From positions 1 to 64,000 of the forward strand of contig NZ_JBQHUB010000010.1 in the NCBI RefSeq assembly GCF_052065415.1: 64,000 nt of DNA, read 5' to 3'. The first letter of the stretch is position 1. Each line of letters starts with the position of its first letter. The notes under the pieces were generated by a model. The model was not told the origin of the DNA. It was given only the letters and a program-made list of their open reading frames with translations, and did no database searches. This stretch comes from Pseudoflavonifractor_A sp022772585 (GTDB taxonomy: Bacteria > Bacillota > Clostridia > Oscillospirales > Oscillospiraceae). Shown piece by piece: positions 7,439 through 16,492 of the stretch. The position numbers and the translations under genes are program-made.

Positions 7439-8593
7439 ATGCCGAAAAAGAATGCAAAAGCCCAGAAGAGCAATGAGCTGGACGGAGCGGAGTTCTTTGC
7501 CGCCATCGGACTGATCGAGAAGGAGAAGGGCATCCCCAAGGCCTACATGATCGAGAAGATCACCCAGGCGCTGGTCTCGGCCTACAAGCGGGATCACGAG
7601 GGCGTGGGCGACAACGTGACAGTGGAGGCCAATGAGGAGAAGGGCACGGTGCGCATGTACGTCAAGAAGGACGTGGTGGAGACCGTGGACAATCCCTGCA
7701 CCGAGATGAGCCTGGAGGAGGCCAGGGCCGCCCTGCCCCGGGCCGAGCTGGGCGACGTGCTGCGCATCGAGATCAAGCCCCGCAACTTTGGACGCATCGC
7801 CGCCCAGACCGCCCGCCAGGTCATCATCCAGGGCATGCGGGAGGCCGAGCGGGGCATGATCTACGACGAGTTCAACTCCAAGGAGCATGAGATCCTCACC
7901 GGTCTCATTACCCGCATCGATCCCCGTTCCGGCGCGGCCAGCCTGCGCATCGGCTCGGGCAGCGAGAGCACCGAGGGCTATCTGGCCGCCGGCGAGCAGG
8001 TGAAGGGCGAGACCCTGACCGAGGGCATGCGCATGCGGGTCTACGTGGTGGAGGTCCGCCGTTCCACCAAGGGCCCCCAGGTGCTCCTGTCCCGGACCCA
8101 CCCCGGTCTGGTCAAGCGCCTGTTCGAGCTGGAGGTACCCGAGATCTACGACGGCACTGTGGAGGTCAAGTCCATCGCCCGTGAGGCCGGTTCCCGCACC
8201 AAGCTGGCCGTCTGGTCCGCCGACCCGGATGTGGACGCCATCGGCGCCTGCGTGGGCCCCCGGGGCCAGCGGGTCAACAACATCGTGGAGGAATTGGCCG
8301 GCGAGAAGGTGGACATCATCAAATACAGCGAGGACCCCGCCGAGTATATCGCCGCCGCCCTGTCCCCCGCCGACGTGATCAGCGTCACCACCCTGGAGGA
8401 CGGCAAGAGCTGCCGCGTGGTGGTGCCTGACGACCAGCTCTCCCTGGCCATCGGCAAGGAGGGCCAGAACGCCCGGCTGGCCGCCAAGCTCACCGGCTAT
8501 AAGATCGACATCAAGCCGGAGAGCGCCCCCGCGGAGGAGACCCAGGCGGAGGAAGAGCCGGTGGTGGACGAGGAAGGCGAAATTCAGGCGTAA
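7439..8593 (+). CDS. nusA: Transcription termination/antitermination factor NusA
   Basis: A 384-residue NusA. It binds RNA polymerase and nascent RNA and modulates pausing, termination and antitermination. The N-terminal polymerase-binding domain (about 1-130) is followed by an S1 domain and two KH domains, with the characteristic DPDVDAIGACVGPRGQR and LSLAIGKEGQNARLAAKLTG segments. A short acidic tail (about 20 residues) ends it, as in Firmicutes, without the acidic repeats of E. coli NusA. The last roughly 100 bases of the conserved part are repeated downstream at 8779-8880. Confidence 0.97.
   Translation: MPKKNAKAQKSNELDGAEFFAAIGLIEKEKGIPKAYMIEKITQALVSAYKRDHEGVGDNVTVEANEEKGTVRMYVKKDVVETVDNPCTEMSLEEARAALPRAELGDVLRIEIKPRNFGRIAAQTARQVIIQGMREAERGMIYDEFNSKEHEILTGLITRIDPRSGAASLRIGSGSESTEGYLAAGEQVKGETLTEGMRMRVYVVEVRRSTKGPQVLLSRTHPGLVKRLFELEVPEIYDGTVEVKSIAREAGSRTKLAVWSADPDVDAIGACVGPRGQRVNNIVEELAGEKVDIIKYSEDPAEYIAAALSPADVISVTTLEDGKSCRVVVPDDQLSLAIGKEGQNARLAAKLTGYKIDIKPESAPAEETQAEEEPVVDEEGEIQA
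8461..8562 (+). repeat. nusA 3'-end repeat, copy 1 (in gene)
   Basis: This stretch inside nusA encodes GQNARLAAKLTGYKIDIKP and the start of the acidic tail. It recurs at 8779-8880. The first 80 or so bases are identical and only a few differences appear further on, after which the two tails diverge. Confidence 0.93.
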
Positions 8594-8778
8594 GCCCACC
8601 CGGGGGCGGCCGCCGGACCCAGTCTGGCCCTCCTGGGTCCCCATCACAGATGGGGCGGCGCGATGAGCGCCGTACAAGCGTTTTGGCGGAGCCAAAACCT
8701 TGGCGCAGGCGGGATTCATTTCCGCCGAGCATGTAAAAGAAATGGGGCCCCCGCGAAAGGCGGAGCCTTACGTGGCGC
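8594..8778. other. String of hairpins between the two nusA 3' ends
   Basis: The 185 bases after the nusA stop contain at least four small inverted repeats in series: GGACCCAG with CTGGGTCC, CCCCAT with ATGGGG, GGCGC with GCGCC, and GTTTTGGC with GCCAAAAC, followed by a GCGG/CCGC pair. It does not code for a protein I recognise. Its position, exactly between a gene end and a copy of that end, suggests an inserted or recombined cassette. A similar layout follows infB. Confidence 0.6.
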
Positions 8779-8880
8779 GGGCCAGAACGCCCGGCTGGCC
8801 GCCAAGCTCACCGGCTATAAGATCGACATCAAGCCGGAGAGCGCCCCCGCGGAGGAGCCCCAGGCGGAGGAAGGGCCGGC
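8779..8880 (+). repeat. nusA 3'-end repeat, copy 2
   Basis: Direct repeat of 8461-8562, offset by 318 bases, with a handful of mismatches in its last 25 bases. Confidence 0.93.
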
Positions 8881-8917
8881 CCTTGAGGACGGAGCGGAGG
8901 CCGGGACCGGGGAATAA
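8779..8917 (+). pseudogene. Detached second copy of the nusA 3' end
   Basis: The sequence repeats the nusA C-terminal coding region (GQNARLAAKLTGYKIDIKP, then PAEEPQAEE) and runs to its own stop TAA at 8915-8917 with a different acidic tail. There is no start codon with a ribosome binding site, and the N-terminal 350 residues are absent, so it is not a functional gene. It may be the displaced original gene end, or a duplicated one. The two possibilities cannot be told apart here. Confidence 0.8.
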
Positions 8918-9029
8918 GCTGAGGGAGGATCCTCTCAGCCGCCTGCGGCGGCAGTTCCCCGGCAGGGGAGCCGGAGAGATGCGCCGCATCCGATCTTTGC
9001 ACCAGAAAGAAAAGAAAGGGGGCATTGCC

Positions 9030-9302
9030 ATGCCCAAGAAAATACCCATGCGCCAGTGTCTCGGCTGCCGGGAGATGAAGCCCAAACGGGAGCTGATCCG
9101 GGTGGTCCGGTCGCCGGAGGGCGAGGTGTCCCTGGACTTCAAGGGGAAAAAGCCGGGCCGCGGGGCCTATATCTGCCCCGACGCCCAGTGCCTGGCCCGG
9201 GCCAAAAAGGCGCGGGCGCTGGAACGGGCTTTTTCCGCTCAGATGCCCGAGGAGGTATACGCCGCTCTGGCTGACCAGATGCGGGAGGGCGGAGATGAAT
9301 AA
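9030..9302 (+). CDS. ylxR: YlxR-family RNA-binding protein
   Basis: A 90-residue protein. I take ATG 9030, after AAAGGGGG, rather than the longer open frame upstream, which runs through the nusA repeat in another frame. The family signature is present: RQCLGCREMKPKRELIRVV near the N-terminus and GRGAYICPD in the middle. YlxR is a small nucleic-acid-binding protein always found between nusA and infB; its cellular role is poorly defined (reported links to transcription and RNase P). The stop overlaps the ylxQ start by eight bases. Confidence 0.95.
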   Translation: MPKKIPMRQCLGCREMKPKRELIRVVRSPEGEVSLDFKGKKPGRGAYICPDAQCLARAKKARALERAFSAQMPEEVYAALADQMREGGDE

Positions 9303-9801
9303 CGTCCTGCACCTGGTGGGCCTGTCCCGCAAGGCGGGGCGGCTGGCCGTGGGGGAGGCCCCGGTGGGGGATGCCTGCCGGACCCGGACGGCCAAGCTGA
9401 TCCTGGTGGCAGCCGATGCGGCGGAGAACACCGCCGCCCGGGCGGCCCATCTGGCCGGACAGTCCGACACGCTGTGGCTCACGGTCCCCTTTACCAAGGC
9501 GGAGCTGGGGAGCGCGGTGGGCCGGGCCTCCTGCGCCGTGCTGGCCATGACCGACGTGGGCCTGGCCTCGGCCCTGGCCGAAAAGCTGGCCTGGGAGGAC
9601 GCAGAGCGCTACGGCCCTGTGGCCCAGACCCTGAAGCAGCGGGCTCAGAAGGCTCTGGAGCGCCAGAAGGAGCAGCGGGCCCTGGAGAAAAAGCGTCAGG
9701 CTGCCCGCCGCAAGCCCTGGGCGCCCCCCGCCGGCGGAAAGGACGCCGGAGCGCAAAAAAACAACGGCCGTAAGAAGCCGTCCCGCCGCCATGAGAAATG
9801 A
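9295..9801 (+). CDS. ylxQ: YlxQ, L7Ae-like ribosomal/RNA-binding protein with a basic tail
   Basis: A 168-residue protein. Residues about 1-105 match the L7Ae/L30e fold (start NNVLHLVGLSRKAGRLAVGE, family core LILVAADAAENT). L7Ae relatives bind kink-turn RNA. YlxQ is usually about 100 residues; this one has an extra 60-residue Lys/Arg/Gln-rich tail that is probably disordered and RNA-binding. It overlaps ylxR and lies upstream of infB in the standard order. Confidence 0.93.
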   Translation: MNNVLHLVGLSRKAGRLAVGEAPVGDACRTRTAKLILVAADAAENTAARAAHLAGQSDTLWLTVPFTKAELGSAVGRASCAVLAMTDVGLASALAEKLAWEDAERYGPVAQTLKQRAQKALERQKEQRALEKKRQAARRKPWAPPAGGKDAGAQKNNGRKKPSRRHEK

Positions 9802-9831
9802 CGGCGGATATGAGAAGTGGCAACGAGGACC

Positions 9832-9890
9832 GGACTTGTTCCAATGAGAAAGCGTAAAAGCGTTTTGCGTTTTCTCGTTGGCACAAGTCC
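9832..9890 (+). promoter_or_regulatory. Long hairpin just upstream of the infB ribosome binding site
   Basis: GGACTTGT (9832-9839) pairs with ACAAGTCC (9883-9890), and the inner segments CCAATGAGAAA and TTTCTCGTTGG extend the stem with few mismatches. There is no T-run, so it is not a terminator. It ends about five bases before the GGAGGTGG site of infB and could control infB translation or mark an RNA-processing site (inference). Confidence 0.65.
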
Positions 9891-9910
9891 CACAGTGGAG
9901 GTGGCTTTAT

Positions 9911-12322
<2,412 letters not shown>

Positions 12323-12457
12323 GACTGAAAAAGCCGCCGCAGGCGGCCCCGGACCGCGACCCAACGCAGTGGCTGCGGTCCGGAGAGGACGAGCAGCGAA
12401 ATGAGCGAGCTTTGCCCCTCGGGGCGAAGCGAGGGATATGGAGCTTGTGAGGACGAG
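12323..12457. other. String of hairpins between infB and a copy of its 3' end
   Basis: After the infB stop come GCCGC/GGCGGC, then CCGGACCGC with GCGGTCCGG, then GCTTTGCCCC with GGGGCGAAGC, all within 135 bases. No protein is encoded. The block ends exactly where a 21-base copy of the infB end begins (12458), repeating the layout seen after nusA. Confidence 0.6.
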
Positions 12458-12478
12458 ATGGAGCAGATCGAGGTCTGA
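12458..12478 (+). pseudogene. Recoded copy of the last six infB codons
   Basis: The sequence encodes MEQIEV and a stop, as does the true infB end at 12302-12322. Differences fall only at third positions (ATT/ATC, GAA/GAG, GTT/GTC) and in the stop (TAA/TGA). This looks like a homologous gene end separated from the gene by the hairpin block, not a fresh duplication. It is far too short to function. Confidence 0.65.
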
Positions 12479-12533
12479 TCACCGTTGAAAGCGGAGAGTA
12501 TAAAGCGCGGCGTCATGTCCGGTAAAAGGAAGA

Positions 12534-12563
12534 GAAGAGGGGCCGCTCCGGCCCCTCTTTTTG
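12534..12563 (+). terminator. Terminator of the rimP-infB operon
   Basis: GAGGGGCC (12537-12544) pairs with GGCCCCTC (12550-12557), followed by five T. It lies 25 bases before the next gene, which must therefore have read-through transcription or its own promoter. Confidence 0.85.
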
Positions 12564-12588
12564 TTCAGCAGAGGAGGGGAGGAACGCG

Positions 12589-13134
12589 ATGGTCTATTTC
12601 ACATCCGATCTTCATTTCTGCCATGAAAAAATGATCCGGATCATGGACCGGCCCTTCCGGGACGCGGCGGACATGGAAGAGGGCCTGATAGAGAATTGGA
12701 ACAGCCGGGTGACGCCGGAGGATGAGGTGTATATCCTGGGCGACGTGACCATGCGGGGCCGGAAGGAGGCCCGCAGGGCGCTGGAGCGGCTCAACGGGCG
12801 CAAGTATCTGGTCCGGGGCAATCACGACGGCTTTGCCGACAAGCTGGCTCCGGAGGAAAATCCCCTCCTCTGGGTGCGGGACTACGCCTGTGTGACCTGG
12901 CGGGGCATCCCCTTCGTCCTCTTCCACTACCCCATTGCGGAGTGGGACCGGAAGCGCTATGGCGCCATCCACCTCCACGGCCATCTGCACAGCAGGCCGG
13001 AATACAACCTGGAGCAGCGGCGGCTGGGCCTGCGGCGGTATGACGTGGGCGTGGACGCCAACGGCATGGCCCCGGTGAGCGCCCGGGAGATCGCGGCGTT
13101 TTTCGGAGTACAGCCGGCAGAAGAGCAAAACTAA
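12589..13134 (+). CDS. Metallophosphoesterase family protein
   Basis: A 181-residue calcineurin-like phosphoesterase. All metal-ligand motifs are visible: SDLHFCHEK near the start (the D-x-H motif), ILGDVT (GD), RGNHD (GNHD), LFHYP and HLHGHLHS (GH-x-H). The substrate (phosphodiester or phosphoprotein) is not evident from sequence. A GAGGAGGGGAGG site precedes ATG 12589. The gene starts the second cluster, rbfA-nrnA-truB-ribF, 23 bases ahead of rbfA. It is not a standard member of that cluster. Confidence 0.88.
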   Translation: MVYFTSDLHFCHEKMIRIMDRPFRDAADMEEGLIENWNSRVTPEDEVYILGDVTMRGRKEARRALERLNGRKYLVRGNHDGFADKLAPEENPLLWVRDYACVTWRGIPFVLFHYPIAEWDRKRYGAIHLHGHLHSRPEYNLEQRRLGLRRYDVGVDANGMAPVSAREIAAFFGVQPAEEQN

Positions 13135-13157
13135 CGGCAATATAATAGGAGAATATT

Positions 13158-13553
13158 ATGGCGAGTAATCGAATCGGACGCATCAATGAGGAGATCCAGC
13201 GGGAGCTGGCTGCCCTGATCCGCAGTGTGAAGGACCCGCGGGTCAAGGGTCTGATCTCCATCACCGCGGTGAATACCACCCCCGACCTGCGCTACGCCAA
13301 GATCTTTGTCAGCGTGCTGGACAAGAGCGACGTGAGCGAGGTGGTCAGGGGGCTCAAATCGGCTTCCGGCTATCTGCGGCGGGAGCTGGGCAGCGCGCTG
13401 AAGCTGCGCTACACGCCGGAGCTGCTGTTTGAGGAGGACAACTCCATTGACAAGGGAGCCCATATCCTGAGTATGCTCCGGGACCCCCAGGTGGTCAAAC
13501 CGGCCAATCCGGCCAACGAGCATATTGATCTGGACGGCGGCGACGAGGAGTGA
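13158..13553 (+). CDS. rbfA: 30S ribosome-binding factor A
   Basis: A 131-residue RbfA with the KH-like fold sequence RIGRINEEIQRELAALI and SVKDPRVKGLISITAVNTTPDL. RbfA binds late 30S precursors and is needed for processing of 16S rRNA and cold adaptation. The C-terminal 20 residues are an acidic, probably disordered tail. A TAGGAG site precedes the ATG. The stop overlaps the next gene's possible GTG start by four bases. Confidence 0.97.
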   Translation: MASNRIGRINEEIQRELAALIRSVKDPRVKGLISITAVNTTPDLRYAKIFVSVLDKSDVSEVVRGLKSASGYLRRELGSALKLRYTPELLFEEDNSIDKGAHILSMLRDPQVVKPANPANEHIDLDGGDEE

Positions 13554-14506
13554 GCGGTATGACGTACGAGGAAGCGGCGCAGTGGCTGCGCCTGCACGAC
13601 CGGTATCTGATCCTGACCCACAAGCGGCCCGACGGGGACACTGTGGGCAGCGCCGTGGGCCTGTGCAAGGGCCTGCGGGCCCTGGGAAAGACGGCCTGGA
13701 TCTGTCCCGGCCTGGGGGAGACCAGCCTGTTCACCCACTATCTGGAGGGCTGCATCGCCCCGGAGGGCTATGAGCCCGAAACTGTGGTCAGTGTGGATAT
13801 CGCCGCCCGGGGGCTTTTTACCCAGCGGGGACAGGTGTGGCTGGAGCGGGGCGTCGATCTGGCCATCGACCACCATCCCTCGCAGGAATTTTTTGCAAAG
13901 GAGACCTGCCTGGACGCCGGGCGGGGCGCCTGCGGCGAGCTGGTATACGACATCCTGACGGAGCTGGGCCCGGTGACCGCCGAGATGGCCCTGCCCCTCT
14001 ATGTGGCGGTGTCCACCGACACCGGCTGCTTCCAGTACGGGAACACCACCGCCGCCACCCACCGGGTGGCGGCGGCCTTGATCGAGACCGGCATCGACGT
14101 GGCTGCGCTGAACAAGAAGCACTTCCGCACCAAAAGCTGGCCCCGGCTTCAGGTGGAGCGTCTTATTACAGAGCGGATGCACCGCTATGACGGCGGCGCC
14201 GTCGCCGTGGCCCCGGTGGGCCTCTCCCTGATGGAGGAGGCCGGAGCCACTGAGGAGGATATGGAGGACATCGCCTCCTTCCTGGGCCAGATCCAGGGAG
14301 TGGAGACCAGCGTCACCATCCGGGAGCTGGAGGACGGGAGCTGCAAGCTGTCGGTGCGCACGGCGGCCGGCCTGAACGCCTCTGCCGTCTGTGCCCTGCT
14401 GGGGGGCGGAGGCCACGCCGCCGCCGCCGGCTGCACGGTGGCAGGCACGCTGGAGGAGGCCGAGGCTGCCATTATGCAGGCCATCCGGCAGGTGCAGCAT
14501 GGCTAA
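13550..14506 (+). CDS. nrnA: DHH-family phosphoesterase, NrnA-like oligoribonuclease/pAp phosphatase
   Basis: A 318-residue DHH/DHHA1 protein. The DHH part has THKRPDGDTVGSA, VDIAAR, IDHHPS and STDTGCFQYGN, which bind two metal ions. The C-terminal DHHA1 domain ends with GGGGHAAAAGC, the substrate-binding glycine motif. Members degrade nano-RNAs of 2-5 nucleotides and convert pAp to AMP. The start is GTG 13550, overlapping rbfA, or ATG 13559 three codons later. It lies between rbfA and truB, as in many Firmicutes, and overlaps truB by eight bases. Confidence 0.92.
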   Translation: MSGMTYEEAAQWLRLHDRYLILTHKRPDGDTVGSAVGLCKGLRALGKTAWICPGLGETSLFTHYLEGCIAPEGYEPETVVSVDIAARGLFTQRGQVWLERGVDLAIDHHPSQEFFAKETCLDAGRGACGELVYDILTELGPVTAEMALPLYVAVSTDTGCFQYGNTTAATHRVAAALIETGIDVAALNKKHFRTKSWPRLQVERLITERMHRYDGGAVAVAPVGLSLMEEAGATEEDMEDIASFLGQIQGVETSVTIRELEDGSCKLSVRTAAGLNASAVCALLGGGGHAAAAGCTVAGTLEEAEAAIMQAIRQVQHG

Positions 14507-15374
14507 CGGCATCCTGATCATTGATAAGCCGGAGGACTGGACCAGCCACGACGTGGTGGCCCGGTGCCGCCGGCTGCTGGGAGAGCGGCGCATCGGCCAC
14601 GCGGGGACCCTGGACCCCATGGCCACCGGCGTGCTGCCCGTCTTTGTGGGCCGGGCCACCCGGGCGGTGGAGTTTGCCAGCGAAGCCGGAAAGGAATATC
14701 TGGCCGGATTAAGACTGGGCGTTATCACTGACACCCAGGATACCACCGGCACTGTCCGGGAAACACGGCCGGTGACGGCGGGCCGGGCGGAGGTGGAGGC
14801 GGCGCTCTCCGCCTTCCGGGGGGACATCCTGCAGGTGCCGCCCATGTACTCTGCCCTCAAGGTCAAGGGGCAGAAGCTCTATGAGCTGGCCCGGAAGGGC
14901 GTGGAGGTGGAGCGGAAGCCGCGGCCGGTGAGCATCCACGCCCTGGAGGTGGTGGAGCAGGTCAGCGGCAGCGACTACCTGATCCGGGTGGCGTGCTCCA
15001 AGGGCACCTATGTCCGTACCCTCTGCCACGACCTGGGTCAGGCCCTAGGCTGCGGCGGGGCCATGTACTCCCTGCGGCGGACCCGGGCGGCGGGCTTCGG
15101 CCTGGACCGGGCAGTGACCATGGCGGAGCTGGAAAAAGCGGCGGAGCGGGGAGAGGCGGAAGCTCTCCTGACGCCGGTAGACGCCTATTTTGAGCAGTAT
15201 CCCGCCCTCACTGTGGACGAGAGGCGGGAGCGCTCCATCCGCAACGGCGCCGGCTTCCCCCAGCGGGGGGAGGACGGAACCTACCGGGTATACGGCCCCG
15301 GCGGCGCCTTTTTGATGCTGGGGCGGCTGGAGGGCGGCCGGATGGCCGCGGTGAAGAGCTTTTTCGAGGTGTAG
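14499..15374 (+). CDS. truB: tRNA pseudouridine(55) synthase
   Basis: A 291-residue TruB, which converts U55 in the T-loop of tRNAs to pseudouridine. The catalytic Asp is in GHAGTLDPMATGVLPV, and the N-terminal ILIIDKPEDWTSHDVV is typical. A C-terminal PUA-like region ends the protein. ATG 14499 overlaps the end of nrnA; the longer frame upstream is out of frame within nrnA. ribF follows after three bases. Confidence 0.97.
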   Translation: MANGILIIDKPEDWTSHDVVARCRRLLGERRIGHAGTLDPMATGVLPVFVGRATRAVEFASEAGKEYLAGLRLGVITDTQDTTGTVRETRPVTAGRAEVEAALSAFRGDILQVPPMYSALKVKGQKLYELARKGVEVERKPRPVSIHALEVVEQVSGSDYLIRVACSKGTYVRTLCHDLGQALGCGGAMYSLRRTRAAGFGLDRAVTMAELEKAAERGEAEALLTPVDAYFEQYPALTVDERRERSIRNGAGFPQRGEDGTYRVYGPGGAFLMLGRLEGGRMAAVKSFFEV

Positions 15375-15377
15375 CAC

Positions 15378-16292
15378 GTGGAAGAGAGAGAACAGAAGGG
15401 GCGTGTCATTGCCCTGGGCTTTTTTGATGGGGTCCATCTGGGCCACGGGGCCCTGCTGCGCCGGGTGCGGGAGGCGGCGCAGGCCGAAGGGGCTGTCCCA
15501 TCGGCGGTGACCTTCACCACCCACCCGGAGAACCTGATCCTGCACAATCCCATGCCCCTGCTCAGCTCCCCGGCCGACCGGGCCGACCTGATGCGGCGGT
15601 ATTACGGCATTCGGGACGTGATCCTGGTCCCCTTTGACGAGCGGATGATGCACATGCACTGGCGGGATTTTATCACCGAATATCTGGTGAAGGAGTACCA
15701 CGCCGTCCACCTGGTGGCGGGGCACGACTTCCACTTCGGCTACAAGGGGGAGGGCAACCCCCGGCGCCTGGCCGAGACCTGCCGGGAGCTGGGGATCGGC
15801 TGCGACATCATCCCCAAGGTGGAGGAGGACGGTATCACCATCTCCTCCACGTACATCCGTACCCTCATCGCCCAGGGGGAGATGGAGCGGGCCAACCTGT
15901 TCCTGGGCCACCCCCACACCCTGACCAACACGGTCCGCCACGGCAAGCGGCTGGGCTCCGCTCTGGGCTTTCCCACGGTGAACCTGCAGTTCCCGGCAGG
16001 GGTGCTGGTCCCTGCCTTCGGCGTGTACGCCTGCAGGGTCTGGCTGGAAAACGGGGAGAGCCGCATGGCGGTGACCAACGTGGGCACCCGGCCCACGGTG
16101 GACGACGGGGACCGGGTCAACGCCGAGGGATTTATCCTGGACTTTGACGGGGACCTCTACGGACAGAGCGTGCGGATGGAGTTTTACAAGCGCCTGCGGG
16201 GGGAGAAGAAATTCCCCAGCCTGGAGGAGCTGCGCCGCGAGGTCATGCGCAACGCCGACGAGACCCGGGCCTTCTTTGCAGAGGCCCGGTAA
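15378..16292 (+). CDS. ribF: Bifunctional riboflavin kinase / FAD synthetase
   Basis: A 304-residue RibF. The N-terminal nucleotidyltransferase domain (about 1-160) has FFDGVHLGHGALL and ISSTYIR; the C-terminal flavokinase domain has GFPTVNL, GVYAC and NVGTRPT. It makes FMN from riboflavin and ATP, then FAD. GTG 15378 follows three bases after truB, with the binding site inside the end of truB. It closes the operon and a strong terminator follows. Confidence 0.96.
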   Translation: MEEREQKGRVIALGFFDGVHLGHGALLRRVREAAQAEGAVPSAVTFTTHPENLILHNPMPLLSSPADRADLMRRYYGIRDVILVPFDERMMHMHWRDFITEYLVKEYHAVHLVAGHDFHFGYKGEGNPRRLAETCRELGIGCDIIPKVEEDGITISSTYIRTLIAQGEMERANLFLGHPHTLTNTVRHGKRLGSALGFPTVNLQFPAGVLVPAFGVYACRVWLENGESRMAVTNVGTRPTVDDGDRVNAEGFILDFDGDLYGQSVRMEFYKRLRGEKKFPSLEELRREVMRNADETRAFFAEAR

Positions 16293-16300
16293 GTGTAAAA

Positions 16301-16336
16301 AATACCGTTGCAGGACAAAGCTGCAACGGTATTTTT
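16301..16336 (+). terminator. Terminator after ribF
   Basis: AATACCGTTGCAG (16301-16313) and CTGCAACGGTATT (16321-16333) form a perfect 13-pair stem followed by T residues. Confidence 0.92.
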
Positions 16337-16354
16337 GCTATGCAGAAGCATAGC

Positions 16355-16392
16355 AAAAAAGGCCATGTGCCGTCTCCGACGGCACATGGCCT
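16355..16392 (-). terminator. Terminator of the convergent GTPase gene
   Basis: AGGCCATGTGCCGTC (16360-16374) pairs with GACGGCACATGGCCT (16378-16392). On the minus strand the stem is followed by six T (16355-16360). A further inverted repeat with AAAACTTCATGCGC arms (16434-16447 and 16481-16494) overlaps the GTPase stop codon. Confidence 0.88.
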
Positions 16393-16492
16393 TAAAATTT
16401 CAGGCGCGTGGGCTGAGACGGCCCGCATGCGCGAAAACTTCATGCGCGTCGCCCCTGCCTCTTTTTGTGGAATGATGCCTGCGCATGAAGTT

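Noticed and set aside
8663..8917. 84-codon frame containing the nusA repeat as a separate gene
   Set aside because: No ribosome binding site, the N-terminal part is hairpin sequence, and only the repeated nusA end is protein-like. Treated as a remnant.
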